Source: DAOTTX01 sp034437515
Lineage (GTDB): Bacteria; Chloroflexota; Anaerolineae; Aggregatilineales; Phototrophicaceae
Assembly (NCBI GenBank): GCA_034437515.1
Contig: DAOTTX010000343.1
Coordinates: 1-7,121 of the forward strand
Reading direction: 5' to 3'
Length of the DNA: 7,121 bases
The position numbers were made by a program, and so were the translations under genes. This document shows, piece after piece, positions 1 to 4,961 of this stretch (position 1 is the first letter of the stretch; every line of letters starts with the position of its first letter). The notes below the pieces were generated by a model, which saw only the letters and a program-made list of their open reading frames with translations, was not told where the DNA came from and made no database searches.

Positions 1-110
1 AGAGGGGCTTGAGAACGATTTTCTCCCCTTCTCCCAGCGAAGCGTTGGGGAGAAGGGGGCGGGGGATGAGGGCCAAAAATTACCGAAATAATACTTCTCA
101 AACGGCTTCT
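1..110. repeat. Palindromic GC-rich intergenic repeat, possibly MITE-like
   Basis: The core is a long hairpin. The arms CCCCTTCTCCC (25-35) and GGGAGAAGGGG (48-58) are perfectly complementary, and the loop can extend the stem (AGCG/CGTT) with one bulged G. Neither strand has a T-run after the stem, so it does not look like an intrinsic terminator. The outer ends are imperfect inverted copies: AGAGGGGCTTGAGAA at 1-15 resembles the reverse complement of 95-110, AGAAGCCGTTTGAGAA. This would fit a small non-autonomous dispersed element. GC-rich repeats of this style are familiar to me from Chloroflexota intergenic regions, but multi-copy status cannot be shown from one window. Confidence 0.5.
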
Positions 111-127
111 AAGACCGTGCTTTACAA

Positions 128-193
128 TCATCGCAGCGGAGGGGTAAAGGGGCGCGGTCGCATCACTTTTACGGACTGAGGATTACCGATCAT
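128..193 (-). pseudogene. 21-codon ORF coupled to the connector gene; possible remnant of next phage gene
   Basis: The stop codon of the connector gene (TGA, 190-192) overlaps an ATG at 191-193 in an ATGA arrangement, the classic layout of translationally coupled phage genes. The frame reads MIGNPQSVKV and continues to a TGA at 128-130, giving only 21 residues. Downstream of it come further stops and then the palindromic repeat. In tailed phages a head-closure or minor structural gene often follows the connector, so this may be the stump of such a gene cut off by decay or repeat insertion. It could also be a chance short frame, because the frame is open back to 430 as a shadow of the connector gene. 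Confidence 0.25.
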
Positions 194-954
194 ACACGCT
201 CCCGGCGCAGACCGCGCAGCACCGCCATGAACGGTGCCGGTGGCGCGGCGGGGTCGTGGTCGGGTGTTTTGTAGAGCCACGCCGCCCAGCGGATCACCAA
301 CATGCGCAGGTCTGCCGGTGGTTGATACACGTCGATGCGTGTGGATTGCGTGTGCCCCGCCGGGGATGTGCCGTTCGCGCCCCGGTTCACCGTGAGCGTG
401 TTTGTGGACGCCTCCACACCCAGCACCCACAGATACTCGCTGCTGATGCGCAACAACTGCCCGACCTGGAAGCGCGGGATCTCGTTGGCTGCGTCCGCGC
501 CGTCGGTGTCGGTGACGGTGATGCTGGTCGCGCTGATGCTCAACGGATCATCCCCGACCGTGTCGCCGCTGTCGCGCCACATCACAGCGGATCGGTCGTG
601 CCAGCCCCAGATGCCGCGCACACTTGCCGCGTTGACCGGGGTATCGGCATAGGTAAAGGTTTCCGCGTCCGTCAGTCGGATCACGCCGTCGCCGATGCGG
701 GTATAATTCGTGTAGGTGCGTCCGTCATCGGTGGTGAGCGTCTCTAGCTCACGCAAGTCTGCATCGAGGAACAGCGCGTAGGGGTTGGTGATCGTGTGTT
801 CGATGGTCGCCTGATAAGGCGCGAAACGCCGGTTTGCATGTCGTTCGACGGCGGCGCTGGCAGCTTGCAGCGTCGCCAGCAACCGCATGTCATCCACCCC
901 GGCGTCCATGCCGAGATGCTCACGAAGATTGTGCAGTGTTGCAAGGGTGTACAT
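190..954 (-). CDS. Phage head-tail connector-like protein (gp6/gp15 type) with central beta insertion
   Basis: This 254-residue protein resembles the small helical adaptors that join the portal ring to the tail in siphophages. The N-terminal part has the expected layout: a short helix around residues 4-14, then a longer one around 22-41 that ends in the family-like VERHANRRFAP. Residues 50-125 look beta-rich and include GIWGWHDR (114-121). Residues 130-208 are rich in Ser, Thr and Asp and end in NRGANGTSPAGH, a motif I recall from phage structural proteins. The C-terminal helices start at QPPADLRMLVIRWAAWLY (211-228). Typical connectors are roughly 100-200 residues, so the central block is probably an insertion. 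The ATG at 952-954 has an AAGGAG ribosome site 8 bases upstream. No portal, capsid or terminase gene precedes it; the next gene to the right is divergent and not recognisably phage. The assignment rests on pattern recognition only. Confidence 0.6.
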   Translation of the reverse strand: MYTLATLHNLREHLGMDAGVDDMRLLATLQAASAAVERHANRRFAPYQATIEHTITNPYALFLDADLRELETLTTDDGRTYTNYTRIGDGVIRLTDAETFTYADTPVNAASVRGIWGWHDRSAVMWRDSGDTVGDDPLSISATSITVTDTDGADAANEIPRFQVGQLLRISSEYLWVLGVEASTNTLTVNRGANGTSPAGHTQSTRIDVYQPPADLRMLVIRWAAWLYKTPDHDPAAPPAPFMAVLRGLRRERV

Positions 955-962
955 AGGTCTTT

Positions 963-968
963 CTCCTT
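963..968 (-). promoter_or_regulatory. Ribosome binding site of connector gene
   Basis: AAGGAG on the minus strand lies 8 bases before the ATG at 952-954. It is a strong site and fixes the start of the connector gene. Confidence 0.75.
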
Positions 969-976
969 TGTAATTA

Positions 977-992
977 GGATGTGAGGATGTGA
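977..992. repeat. Tandem 8-bp direct repeat GGATGTGA x2
   Basis: GGATGTGA occurs twice, back to back, in the divergent intergenic region just upstream of the proposed -10 element for the gene at 1050. It could be a regulator half-site pair or a slippage duplication. No function is shown by the sequence. Confidence 0.4.
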
Positions 993-1005
993 AAATATCG
1001 CCTGC

Positions 1006-1014
1006 TGGTACAAT
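1006..1014 (+). promoter_or_regulatory. Extended -10 promoter for the gene at 1050
   Basis: TGGTACAAT fits the TGn-TATAAT extended -10 pattern with one mismatch in the hexamer. No convincing -35 lies 16-18 bases upstream, which is tolerated by extended -10 promoters. Transcription would begin near 1021, giving a leader of about 29 bases. Confidence 0.4.
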
Positions 1015-1049
1015 AGACGAAGATCAAGTTGATTTATGGGAAGCAAGCG

Positions 1050-1418
1050 ATGGATAGAAACCGAATCATCGAAACCCTGGGCTTAGTCGCCGAAGGGGAT
1101 TTAACAATTACTGATATTCAAATGGTTCAGTGGGGGCGTGATCTCGTCTTCGAGTGCCGTTATCATACCGCACCCGACGAACCGATACAGTTCCGGCTCA
1201 TCTTTCAGGATTGTCGTGAGATCAAGTATAAGGTTTACGCGCACATCAGTATGCACGAGCATGGGCAGGTGACGCCGACAGCAGACCTCGCGGAGCTATC
1301 GCTGGGGAAGGGCAACCACCGCCGGGATGCCAATATCCTGACCAATCACTTCGGGGTGACTGTTTCCTACGGGAAGGTCGTCTGCGAATGGCAGGATCAA
1401 GAATACACGTTAGATTGA
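1050..1418 (+). CDS. Hypothetical protein, 122 residues, unrecognised family
   Basis: I do not recognise this protein with confidence. It is a soluble alpha/beta-looking polypeptide with no signal peptide or membrane segment. Visible features are an N-terminal helix (residues 1-14), alternating beta strands (LVFECRYH 32-39, FRLIFQ 48-53, EIKYKVYAHI 57-66), a polar middle and a C-terminal strand pair (FGVTVSYGKVVCEW, 101-114). The pattern suggests a compact beta-sandwich or immunity-protein-like fold, but that is inference. I chose the ATG at 1050 because GGGAAG (1038-1043) precedes it by 6 bases; an in-frame TTG at 1029 would add seven residues and would place the start upstream of that ribosome site. 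The gene stands alone, divergent from the phage connector gene and convergent with the gene ending at 1450. Confidence 0.75.
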   Translation: MDRNRIIETLGLVAEGDLTITDIQMVQWGRDLVFECRYHTAPDEPIQFRLIFQDCREIKYKVYAHISMHEHGQVTPTADLAELSLGKGNHRRDANILTNHFGVTVSYGKVVCEWQDQEYTLD

Positions 1419-1424
1419 TCGCCG

Positions 1425-1445
1425 GGGCACGGTCTATCCGTGCCC
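1425..1445. terminator. Hairpin between convergent genes
   Basis: GGGCACGG (1425-1432) and CCGTGCCC (1438-1445) form a perfect 8-bp stem with a TCTAT loop in the 31-base gap between two convergent genes. On the plus strand it is followed only by GTTGTTAG, a weak T-tract, and on the minus strand by none. It is therefore a plausible shared transcription barrier rather than a strong intrinsic terminator. Confidence 0.5.
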
Positions 1446-1449
1446 GTTG

Positions 1450-1812
1450 TTAGCGGACGTCGTTCAACGCGCTGCTGAAATCATCCAGCGCATGGCGGAT
1501 GTCGGTCTCGTGTTGCTTCGCACCTTGCGTATCGCTGTTCATTTGCAGCGTCAGGCTCATGATGACGAAGGACATCGTATCTAGCAAGTGACGCCGGGCC
1601 TCGTTCACGATGACCGGGAACGGCTCGTCTTCCACCCGTGTGCGCAGCAGATTGAGGTTACCCAACAGCGCATCCTGTACGGATGTACGCGCGTTCGGCT
1701 GAAAGCTCGACATCAAGTAGAAGAAGCGGTCAACGTAGTGCACATTGTTTTCCCACCACAGGGCTGATTCGGTTTGCTGCTCAACAGTTATAATTGAAGC
1801 GACCATCGTCAT
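1450..1812 (-). CDS. Hypothetical protein A, about 120 residues, paralogue of the protein at 4537-4908
   Basis: The function is unknown. The protein is predicted to be all-helical and cytoplasmic, with no signal peptide or membrane segment. Its core (residues 19-80) aligns without gaps to protein B at 4537-4908: W19 W20, Y26-x-D28-x-F30 F31, F37, V45-x-D47-x-L49 L50, the turn D62-x-P64 F65 P66, then R73 R74-x-L76 L77 and M80. That is 23 identities in 62 positions, so the two are homologues. The C-terminal forty residues diverge. A GGAG site (1817-1820) precedes the ATG at 1812 by only 4 bases; the in-frame ATG at 1806 (10-base spacing) matches the GTG start of protein B (MV in both), so either may be used. 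The promoter carries a perfect TATAAT at 1844-1849. It is divergent from the FKBP gene. Confidence 0.75.
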   Translation of the reverse strand: MTMVASIITVEQQTESALWWENNVHYVDRFFYLMSSFQPNARTSVQDALLGNLNLLRTRVEDEPFPVIVNEARRHLLDTMSFVIMSLTLQMNSDTQGAKQHETDIRHALDDFSSALNDVR

Positions 1813-1843
1813 CGTTCTCCATATGTGTTTGCCTTATATGAAC

Positions 1844-1849
1844 ATTATA
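1844..1849 (-). promoter_or_regulatory. -10 box (TATAAT) for protein A
   Basis: A perfect minus-strand TATAAT lies 32 bases before the ATG at 1812, so transcription would start near 1837 with a leader of about 25 bases. The upstream DNA is very AT-rich (1865-1905) and could act as an UP-like element. No good -35 hexamer is found at 16-18 bases; ACTTTT at 17 is the nearest. Confidence 0.5.
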
Positions 1850-1914
1850 GGCGATATTCGGTCACAAAAAGTTGAGATAAAATAAAAACTAATTTTTAAT
1901 TAATTGTAAGGGCG

Positions 1915-1943
1915 TTGTAATTTGCGCCGCCCTCTGATACGGT
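1915..1943 (+). promoter_or_regulatory. Promoter of the FKBP gene (TTGTAA-17-TACGGT, extended -10)
   Basis: A -35 of TTGTAA (1915-1920), an exact 17-base spacer and a -10 of TACGGT (1938-1943) preceded by TG at 1935-1936 make a sigma70-type promoter. The expected start of transcription is near 1950. A second TTGTAA at 1904-1909 is offset by 11 bases. Confidence 0.5.
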
Positions 1944-1966
1944 AGCTATATGCGCAAAAAAGTAAT

Positions 1967-1971
1967 AGGGA
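1967..1971 (+). promoter_or_regulatory. Ribosome binding site deciding the FKBP start
   Basis: AGGGA lies 5 bases before the ATG at 1977. It favours that codon over the in-frame ATG at 1950, which would sit at the predicted transcription start and lacks a ribosome site. Confidence 0.65.
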
Positions 1972-1976
1972 AAGAA

Positions 1977-2411
1977 ATGACGCAACAAGCAAAATCAGGC
2001 GACACTGTAAAAGTCCACTACACCGGCACATTACAAGATGGTACGGTTTTTGACTCCTCACATGAACGCGAACCGCTGGAATTCACCCTCGGTGAACAGC
2101 AGGTGATCCCCGGCTTTGAGACGGTGATTACCGGGATGCAGGTGGGTGAATCCGCTAAAGAGACCATCCCCGCAGCCAACGCTTACGGCGACCGTCGTGA
2201 CGACATGCTGCTCGAAGTGGAGCGTTCCCAGTTCCCCGAAGATGTTGATCCTGAAATGGGGATGCAGCTTCAGATCCAGGTGCAGGACGGAAGCCGCCTG
2301 CCCGTTGAGATCGTCAGCGTTGAGGGCGACGTCATCACGCTGGACGCCAATCACCCGTTGGCGGGCAAAGACCTGGTCTTTGAGGTCGAATTGATCGAGA
2401 TCGCCTCTTAA
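1977..2411 (+). CDS. FKBP-type peptidyl-prolyl cis-trans isomerase, SlyD/FkpB (SlpA) class
   Basis: This 144-residue cytoplasmic enzyme catalyses cis-trans isomerisation of prolyl bonds and assists folding. The split FKBP domain is plain: VKVHYTGTLQDGTVFDSS (11-28) with Y15 and D26 of the active site, LGEQQVIPGFE (38-48) with the conserved VIPG turn, and AYGDR (69-73) with Y70. An IF (insert-in-flap) chaperone domain follows at about 74-120. The fold then closes with the SlyD signature LDANHPLAGKDLVFEVEL (122-139), including F135. The length matches the IF-containing class (E. coli FkpB is 149). The His/Cys-rich metal-binding tail of SlyD is absent, since the chain ends IEIAS, so a nickel-delivery role is not supported and FkpB-like is closer. 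The ATG at 1977 has its own ribosome site; a start at 1950 would add a nine-residue basic extension. The gene is monocistronic, with its own promoter and terminator. Confidence 0.95.
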   Translation: MTQQAKSGDTVKVHYTGTLQDGTVFDSSHEREPLEFTLGEQQVIPGFETVITGMQVGESAKETIPAANAYGDRRDDMLLEVERSQFPEDVDPEMGMQLQIQVQDGSRLPVEIVSVEGDVITLDANHPLAGKDLVFEVELIEIAS

Positions 2412-2453
2412 CCCTACCTGGGTGGGGCACGACCAGAAACATCAGAAACGCAA

Positions 2454-2483
2454 ACGGGACGCCTGTGCAGGCGTCCTGTTTTT
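2454..2483 (+). terminator. Rho-independent terminator of the FKBP gene
   Basis: ACGGGACGCCT (2454-2464) pairs with AGGCGTCCTGT (2469-2479), an 11-bp stem with one G-T wobble and a GTGC loop, ending in five T residues (2479-2483). Flanking A/T bases can lengthen the stem. On the minus strand it is followed by GCGTTTC and may also slow transcripts from the DUF3352 gene, which ends at 2518. Confidence 0.9.
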
Positions 2484-2517
2484 GAGTCACTTTTGATTTA
2501 TCGCTGTCGCCTGGGGA

Positions 2518-4332
2518 TTATTCGCCCAGCGTCAGCACGGCCCGCAGCGCGAATATCCCGTCGTCGTTAGCGGTGCTGATGGTCGCGCTTTCTAATAGGC
2601 CGCTCAGGTCACGGGCGATCTGCTGTACTTGAATCGTCTGCTGACGGATCTCTTCCGGGGTTGGTGCGGTCGGTTCTGTGGGTTCCCCGCCCAATCCGCC
2701 GATGATGTCGTTAAACACGTTACCGATGGCCGGCCCCAGGCCGATGAAAGCCGCCAGACCGTCCCCGGCAAGCACGATGGTGGCCTCACCTTCGGCATAA
2801 AGCACGGTGTTGGCATTGGGCAGGAAGTTCGCGGCGGCGTAGGTCGCGTTGCCGTCGAAGCCACCGCTGGCGTTCAACGCCGCTTCCGCGCTGGTGCGGG
2901 TTCCGGCGACGAACACGCTGTCATTAGAGCTAATCACCAGCTCGAACGGTGCGTCGAGGCTCGGATCTTCAAGCGTGATTAAGATCGACTCGGACTCACC
3001 GATGGTCACCGGCACCGCCGGGATGCCCTGCTGTTGCAGCACGGGTGCCAGGCTGCCGACCAGTTCCGCAGTGGCTGCCGGGTCGCTGGTTTCGATGACT
3101 ATCCCCGCTTCTAACCCAACCGTGATCGGCTGCGGTTCAGCGCTGAAGGCTTCTAGCCCGATCGTTGCCAGTGAGGGTGCGCCCGGTTCCGGGATGGCGT
3201 AGCTGGTATAGATGGCGTATTCTCCGTCCATCCAGTCAATGACTCCCTCGGAGAAGCTCACACCGATCACCATCTGAAGCAGACCATCAAGCTGTTGCAG
3301 CAGGGTGTCCACATCTTCGGGGTTGGTGTCATCCAGCGCACCCGCCGCTGCGAGGTCGTTCAACCCGCCGATGCCGCTCTCGTAGGCTGAGCGCAAGTCA
3401 TTGCCGAGGATCAAAAAGTCCGTCTCCGCCGGGAGCGTGCTCAAGAAAGCCGGGTCAATCGCACCGACAGCCGGGAGCAGTGTGCCGACCTCACCGATAG
3501 CGTCGATGGTCAGGCTGCGTCCGTCAAGGATGGTCGCGCCAATCGCCGCGCCGCCGAGGTTTTCCAGCGTTTCTGTCGTTTCCGCTGAAGGTTCTTCTCC
3601 GGTTGCCAGGTTCAAGGACAGACGGGCGGCGGTGTTCGCGTCCAGGTAAGCCAGGATGTTGTAACTATCGGCGGGCATTGTGTCCAGCGTGGCGGTGAAC
3701 TGTGCCTGCCCGGTAAGGTTATCACTCAGGGGGCCGTCCAGCGGCAGCATGTCGTCCACACTGGTTATGAACAAAAGTTCTTCACCAATGGCGGTGTAGG
3801 TATCGATGGACTCATCGGTTGAGCGGTAGACCACGAAGCCGTTTTCTTCCGTGCGCTCGTAGAGGTCGATGTCGTCCTCGATGATCTGCTCGAGCATGAA
3901 GTTCTCGGTGGCCTGTGCGTTGGTGATGTCCACGACGATCAGCACTTCGGGGTCGCCCATCGGGTCAGGCACGCTGACCGCTATCGAAGCTGAATCCCCC
4001 AACCAACTGCGGAAAACCGTGTCAAAATCCGCACCGGCGAGTTCAAAGCCGGCGGCGTCAAGCGCATCACGCAGCGGGGCGGTTGTTTCCGGCAGGCCAG
4101 CCTGCGCCAGCAGCTCCGGCGGGATGGCGGCTTGTACCTGAATCAACACATCCAGCGCCAGCGCGTCCAGCGTGTCAATGTAACCGTCATCGGTGCGCAG
4201 CGTGGCGAAGAAAAGCGTATCCGCCGGGGCGAACTCGGCGTGGTCGGTATCGACCGATTGTGCGGTGACGGGTACGAACCCGACCATCGCCAGGGTGAGT
4301 AGCAGTAGCATCACAAAAAGACGTTTTAGCAT
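2518..4332 (-). CDS. Secreted DUF3352 domain protein
   Basis: This is a 604-residue exported protein of unknown function. The signal peptide is clear: K3 R4, a hydrophobic core at about 5-19, and a likely cleavage after A24 (VTA/Q). There is no lipobox cysteine and no later membrane helix, so it should be released or loosely envelope-bound. The rest is acidic and reads like DUF3352, a family without a known activity. Modules recur: a proline-start strand at 36-46 (PADTLFFATL), 220-230 (PADSYNILAYL), 301-309 (PAETDFLIL) and 505-515; and a tryptophan turn at W110 (WLGDSASIAV) and W367 (WMDGEYAIY). A Pro/Thr-rich linker (550-559) precedes a final helix and the ending FALRAVLTLGE. The ATG at 4330-4332 has GGAG 11 bases upstream, a long spacing. 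It is transcribed alone, behind the terminators of the gene at 4537. Confidence 0.85.
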   Translation of the reverse strand: MLKRLFVMLLLLTLAMVGFVPVTAQSVDTDHAEFAPADTLFFATLRTDDGYIDTLDALALDVLIQVQAAIPPELLAQAGLPETTAPLRDALDAAGFELAGADFDTVFRSWLGDSASIAVSVPDPMGDPEVLIVVDITNAQATENFMLEQIIEDDIDLYERTEENGFVVYRSTDESIDTYTAIGEELLFITSVDDMLPLDGPLSDNLTGQAQFTATLDTMPADSYNILAYLDANTAARLSLNLATGEEPSAETTETLENLGGAAIGATILDGRSLTIDAIGEVGTLLPAVGAIDPAFLSTLPAETDFLILGNDLRSAYESGIGGLNDLAAAGALDDTNPEDVDTLLQQLDGLLQMVIGVSFSEGVIDWMDGEYAIYTSYAIPEPGAPSLATIGLEAFSAEPQPITVGLEAGIVIETSDPAATAELVGSLAPVLQQQGIPAVPVTIGESESILITLEDPSLDAPFELVISSNDSVFVAGTRTSAEAALNASGGFDGNATYAAANFLPNANTVLYAEGEATIVLAGDGLAAFIGLGPAIGNVFNDIIGGLGGEPTEPTAPTPEEIRQQTIQVQQIARDLSGLLESATISTANDDGIFALRAVLTLGE

Positions 4333-4380
4333 AAGTGTTTTTTCTCCAGTAGGTAACTGACGATAAATTTTTCCATTGTC

Positions 4381-4389
4381 ATCCTAGCA
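4381..4389 (-). promoter_or_regulatory. Extended -10 promoter for the DUF3352 gene
   Basis: The minus strand reads TGCTAGGAT, a TGn extended -10 with hexamer TAGGAT. No good -35 lies at the usual distance; TTTACA (4408-4413) is 21 bases away. The predicted leader is about 40 bases before the ATG at 4332. Confidence 0.4.
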
Positions 4390-4469
4390 CATTTCAAAGT
4401 TGTAGAATGTAAAGGTATGCAAAAATCGTAGACTGGGTGTGTTCCAAAAATGTACCAATCAAGGAAAGC

Positions 4470-4502
4470 AAAAGCACCTATCTAATTAAGACAGGTGCTT
4501 TT
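4470..4502 (-). terminator. Second hairpin downstream of protein B
   Basis: AAAAGCACCT (4470-4479) and AGGTGCTTTT (4493-4502) are perfectly complementary 10-base arms around a 13-base AT-rich loop. Read on the minus strand, the stem ends in TTTT followed by GCTTTCCTTG, giving a T-rich tail. It lies between protein B and the DUF3352 promoter and backs up the terminator at 4529-4552, insulating the two genes. Confidence 0.7.
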
Positions 4503-4505
4503 ACT

Positions 4506-4534
4506 AAAGGGAAGGGAGAAGAAGAGAGAAAAAG
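4506..4534 (+). other. 29-base homopurine tract between two hairpins
   Basis: Every base from 4506 to 4534 is A or G on the plus strand, so the minus-strand transcript of protein B has a 29-base all-pyrimidine stretch. It begins with the T5 run of the terminator at 4529-4552 and ends next to the second hairpin. It may simply be an extended U/C-rich termination zone. Confidence 0.5.
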
Positions 4535-4552
4535 CTTCAGCTTACGCTGAAG
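4529..4552 (-). terminator. Intrinsic terminator overlapping the stop codon of protein B
   Basis: On the minus strand CTTCAGC, a GTAA tetraloop and GCTGAAG form a perfect 7-bp hairpin (4535-4552), followed by CTTTTTCTCTC. The hairpin encodes the last residues DFSVS, and the TGA stop (4537-4539) lies in its 3' arm. A terminating ribosome would cover the stem until release, so termination may be influenced by translation. Confidence 0.7.
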
Positions 4553-4908
4553 TCGGAGATGTCTTTTTCGAACTGTTGCCAGTGTCGCCGTGCCACGCCT
4601 AGATAGTTCGCCGCCATCTTGTCCTGCCCGTGCAGGGATGCCTTGCGTGCTGTGAGGATATTCCACATCGCTTCAAGCAGCGAACGGCGTGTTGTCGAAA
4701 CACTCGGCGGGAACGGCACATCAAATACGGAGTTCAGCGCGATTTCCATGTCCATCAGCAACCCGTCCGTGACCGCTATGTAGGCATCGGCTTCGAAACA
4801 GGCGCTGGCGTCAAAGAAATTATCGGTGTATTCACGAACTTCTTGCCACCATGCAATGGTGAGGGCGCGATCATCGTAGGTTGTTGATTTTCTTATGGTT
4901 TCTACCAC
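4537..4908 (-). CDS. Hypothetical protein B, 123 residues, paralogue of protein A
   Basis: The function is unknown. The protein is soluble and predicted to be helical, with no signal peptide. Counting from the GTG at 4908, it carries W20 W21, Y27-x-D29-x-F31 F32, F38, V46-x-D48-x-L50 L51, D63-x-P65 F66 P67, R74 R75-x-L77 L78 and M81, each exactly one position from its counterpart in protein A (1450-1812). The C-terminal helix differs from A and is richer in basic and aromatic residues (ARRHWQQFEKDISDF, 106-120). I chose GTG at 4906-4908 because GGAG (4916-4919) sits 7 bases upstream and the start then matches that of A. An in-frame GTG at 4962 would add 18 residues but overlaps the probable -10 region and has no equivalent in A. 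It has its own promoter and two downstream hairpins, and is divergent from the glycosyltransferase gene. Confidence 0.75.
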   Translation of the reverse strand: MVETIRKSTTYDDRALTIAWWQEVREYTDNFFDASACFEADAYIAVTDGLLMDMEIALNSVFDVPFPPSVSTTRRSLLEAMWNILTARKASLHGQDKMAANYLGVARRHWQQFEKDISDFSVS

Positions 4909-4915
4909 GTTACGT

Positions 4916-4919
4916 CTCC
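4916..4919 (-). promoter_or_regulatory. Ribosome binding site deciding the GTG start of protein B
   Basis: GGAG within ATGGAGACGTAAC lies 7 bases before the GTG at 4908. The same ATGGAGA string precedes the start of protein A. Confidence 0.65.
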
Positions 4920-4952
4920 ATCGATATGAACGAACTTGTTCACCTAATGACA

Positions 4953-4961
4953 ATTGTAGCA
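4953..4961 (-). promoter_or_regulatory. Extended -10 promoter for protein B
   Basis: The minus strand reads TGCTACAAT, a TGn extended -10. No clear -35 is present. Transcription would begin near 4946, about 38 bases before the GTG. A 15-base imperfect-centre palindrome, CACAATTTTGTTGTG (4960-4974), occupies the spacer and could be an operator. Confidence 0.45.

Noticed and set aside
25..58. Intrinsic terminator for the connector gene
   Set aside because: The stem is strong but no T-run follows on either strand, so I call it a dispersed repeat.
256..747. 163-codon open frame on the plus strand opposite the connector gene
   Set aside because: It is antisense to a better-supported gene. The translation is rich in Arg, His, Ala and Cys with no domain pattern, as expected of a shadow frame in GC-rich DNA, and no ribosome site was found.
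1029..1049. TTG start extending the gene at 1050 by seven residues
   Set aside because: The GGGAAG site lies inside this extension and serves the ATG at 1050 with good spacing.
2058..2354. 98-codon minus-strand frame inside the FKBP gene
   Set aside because: It lies entirely within an unmistakable FKBP coding sequence on the other strand, so it is a shadow frame.
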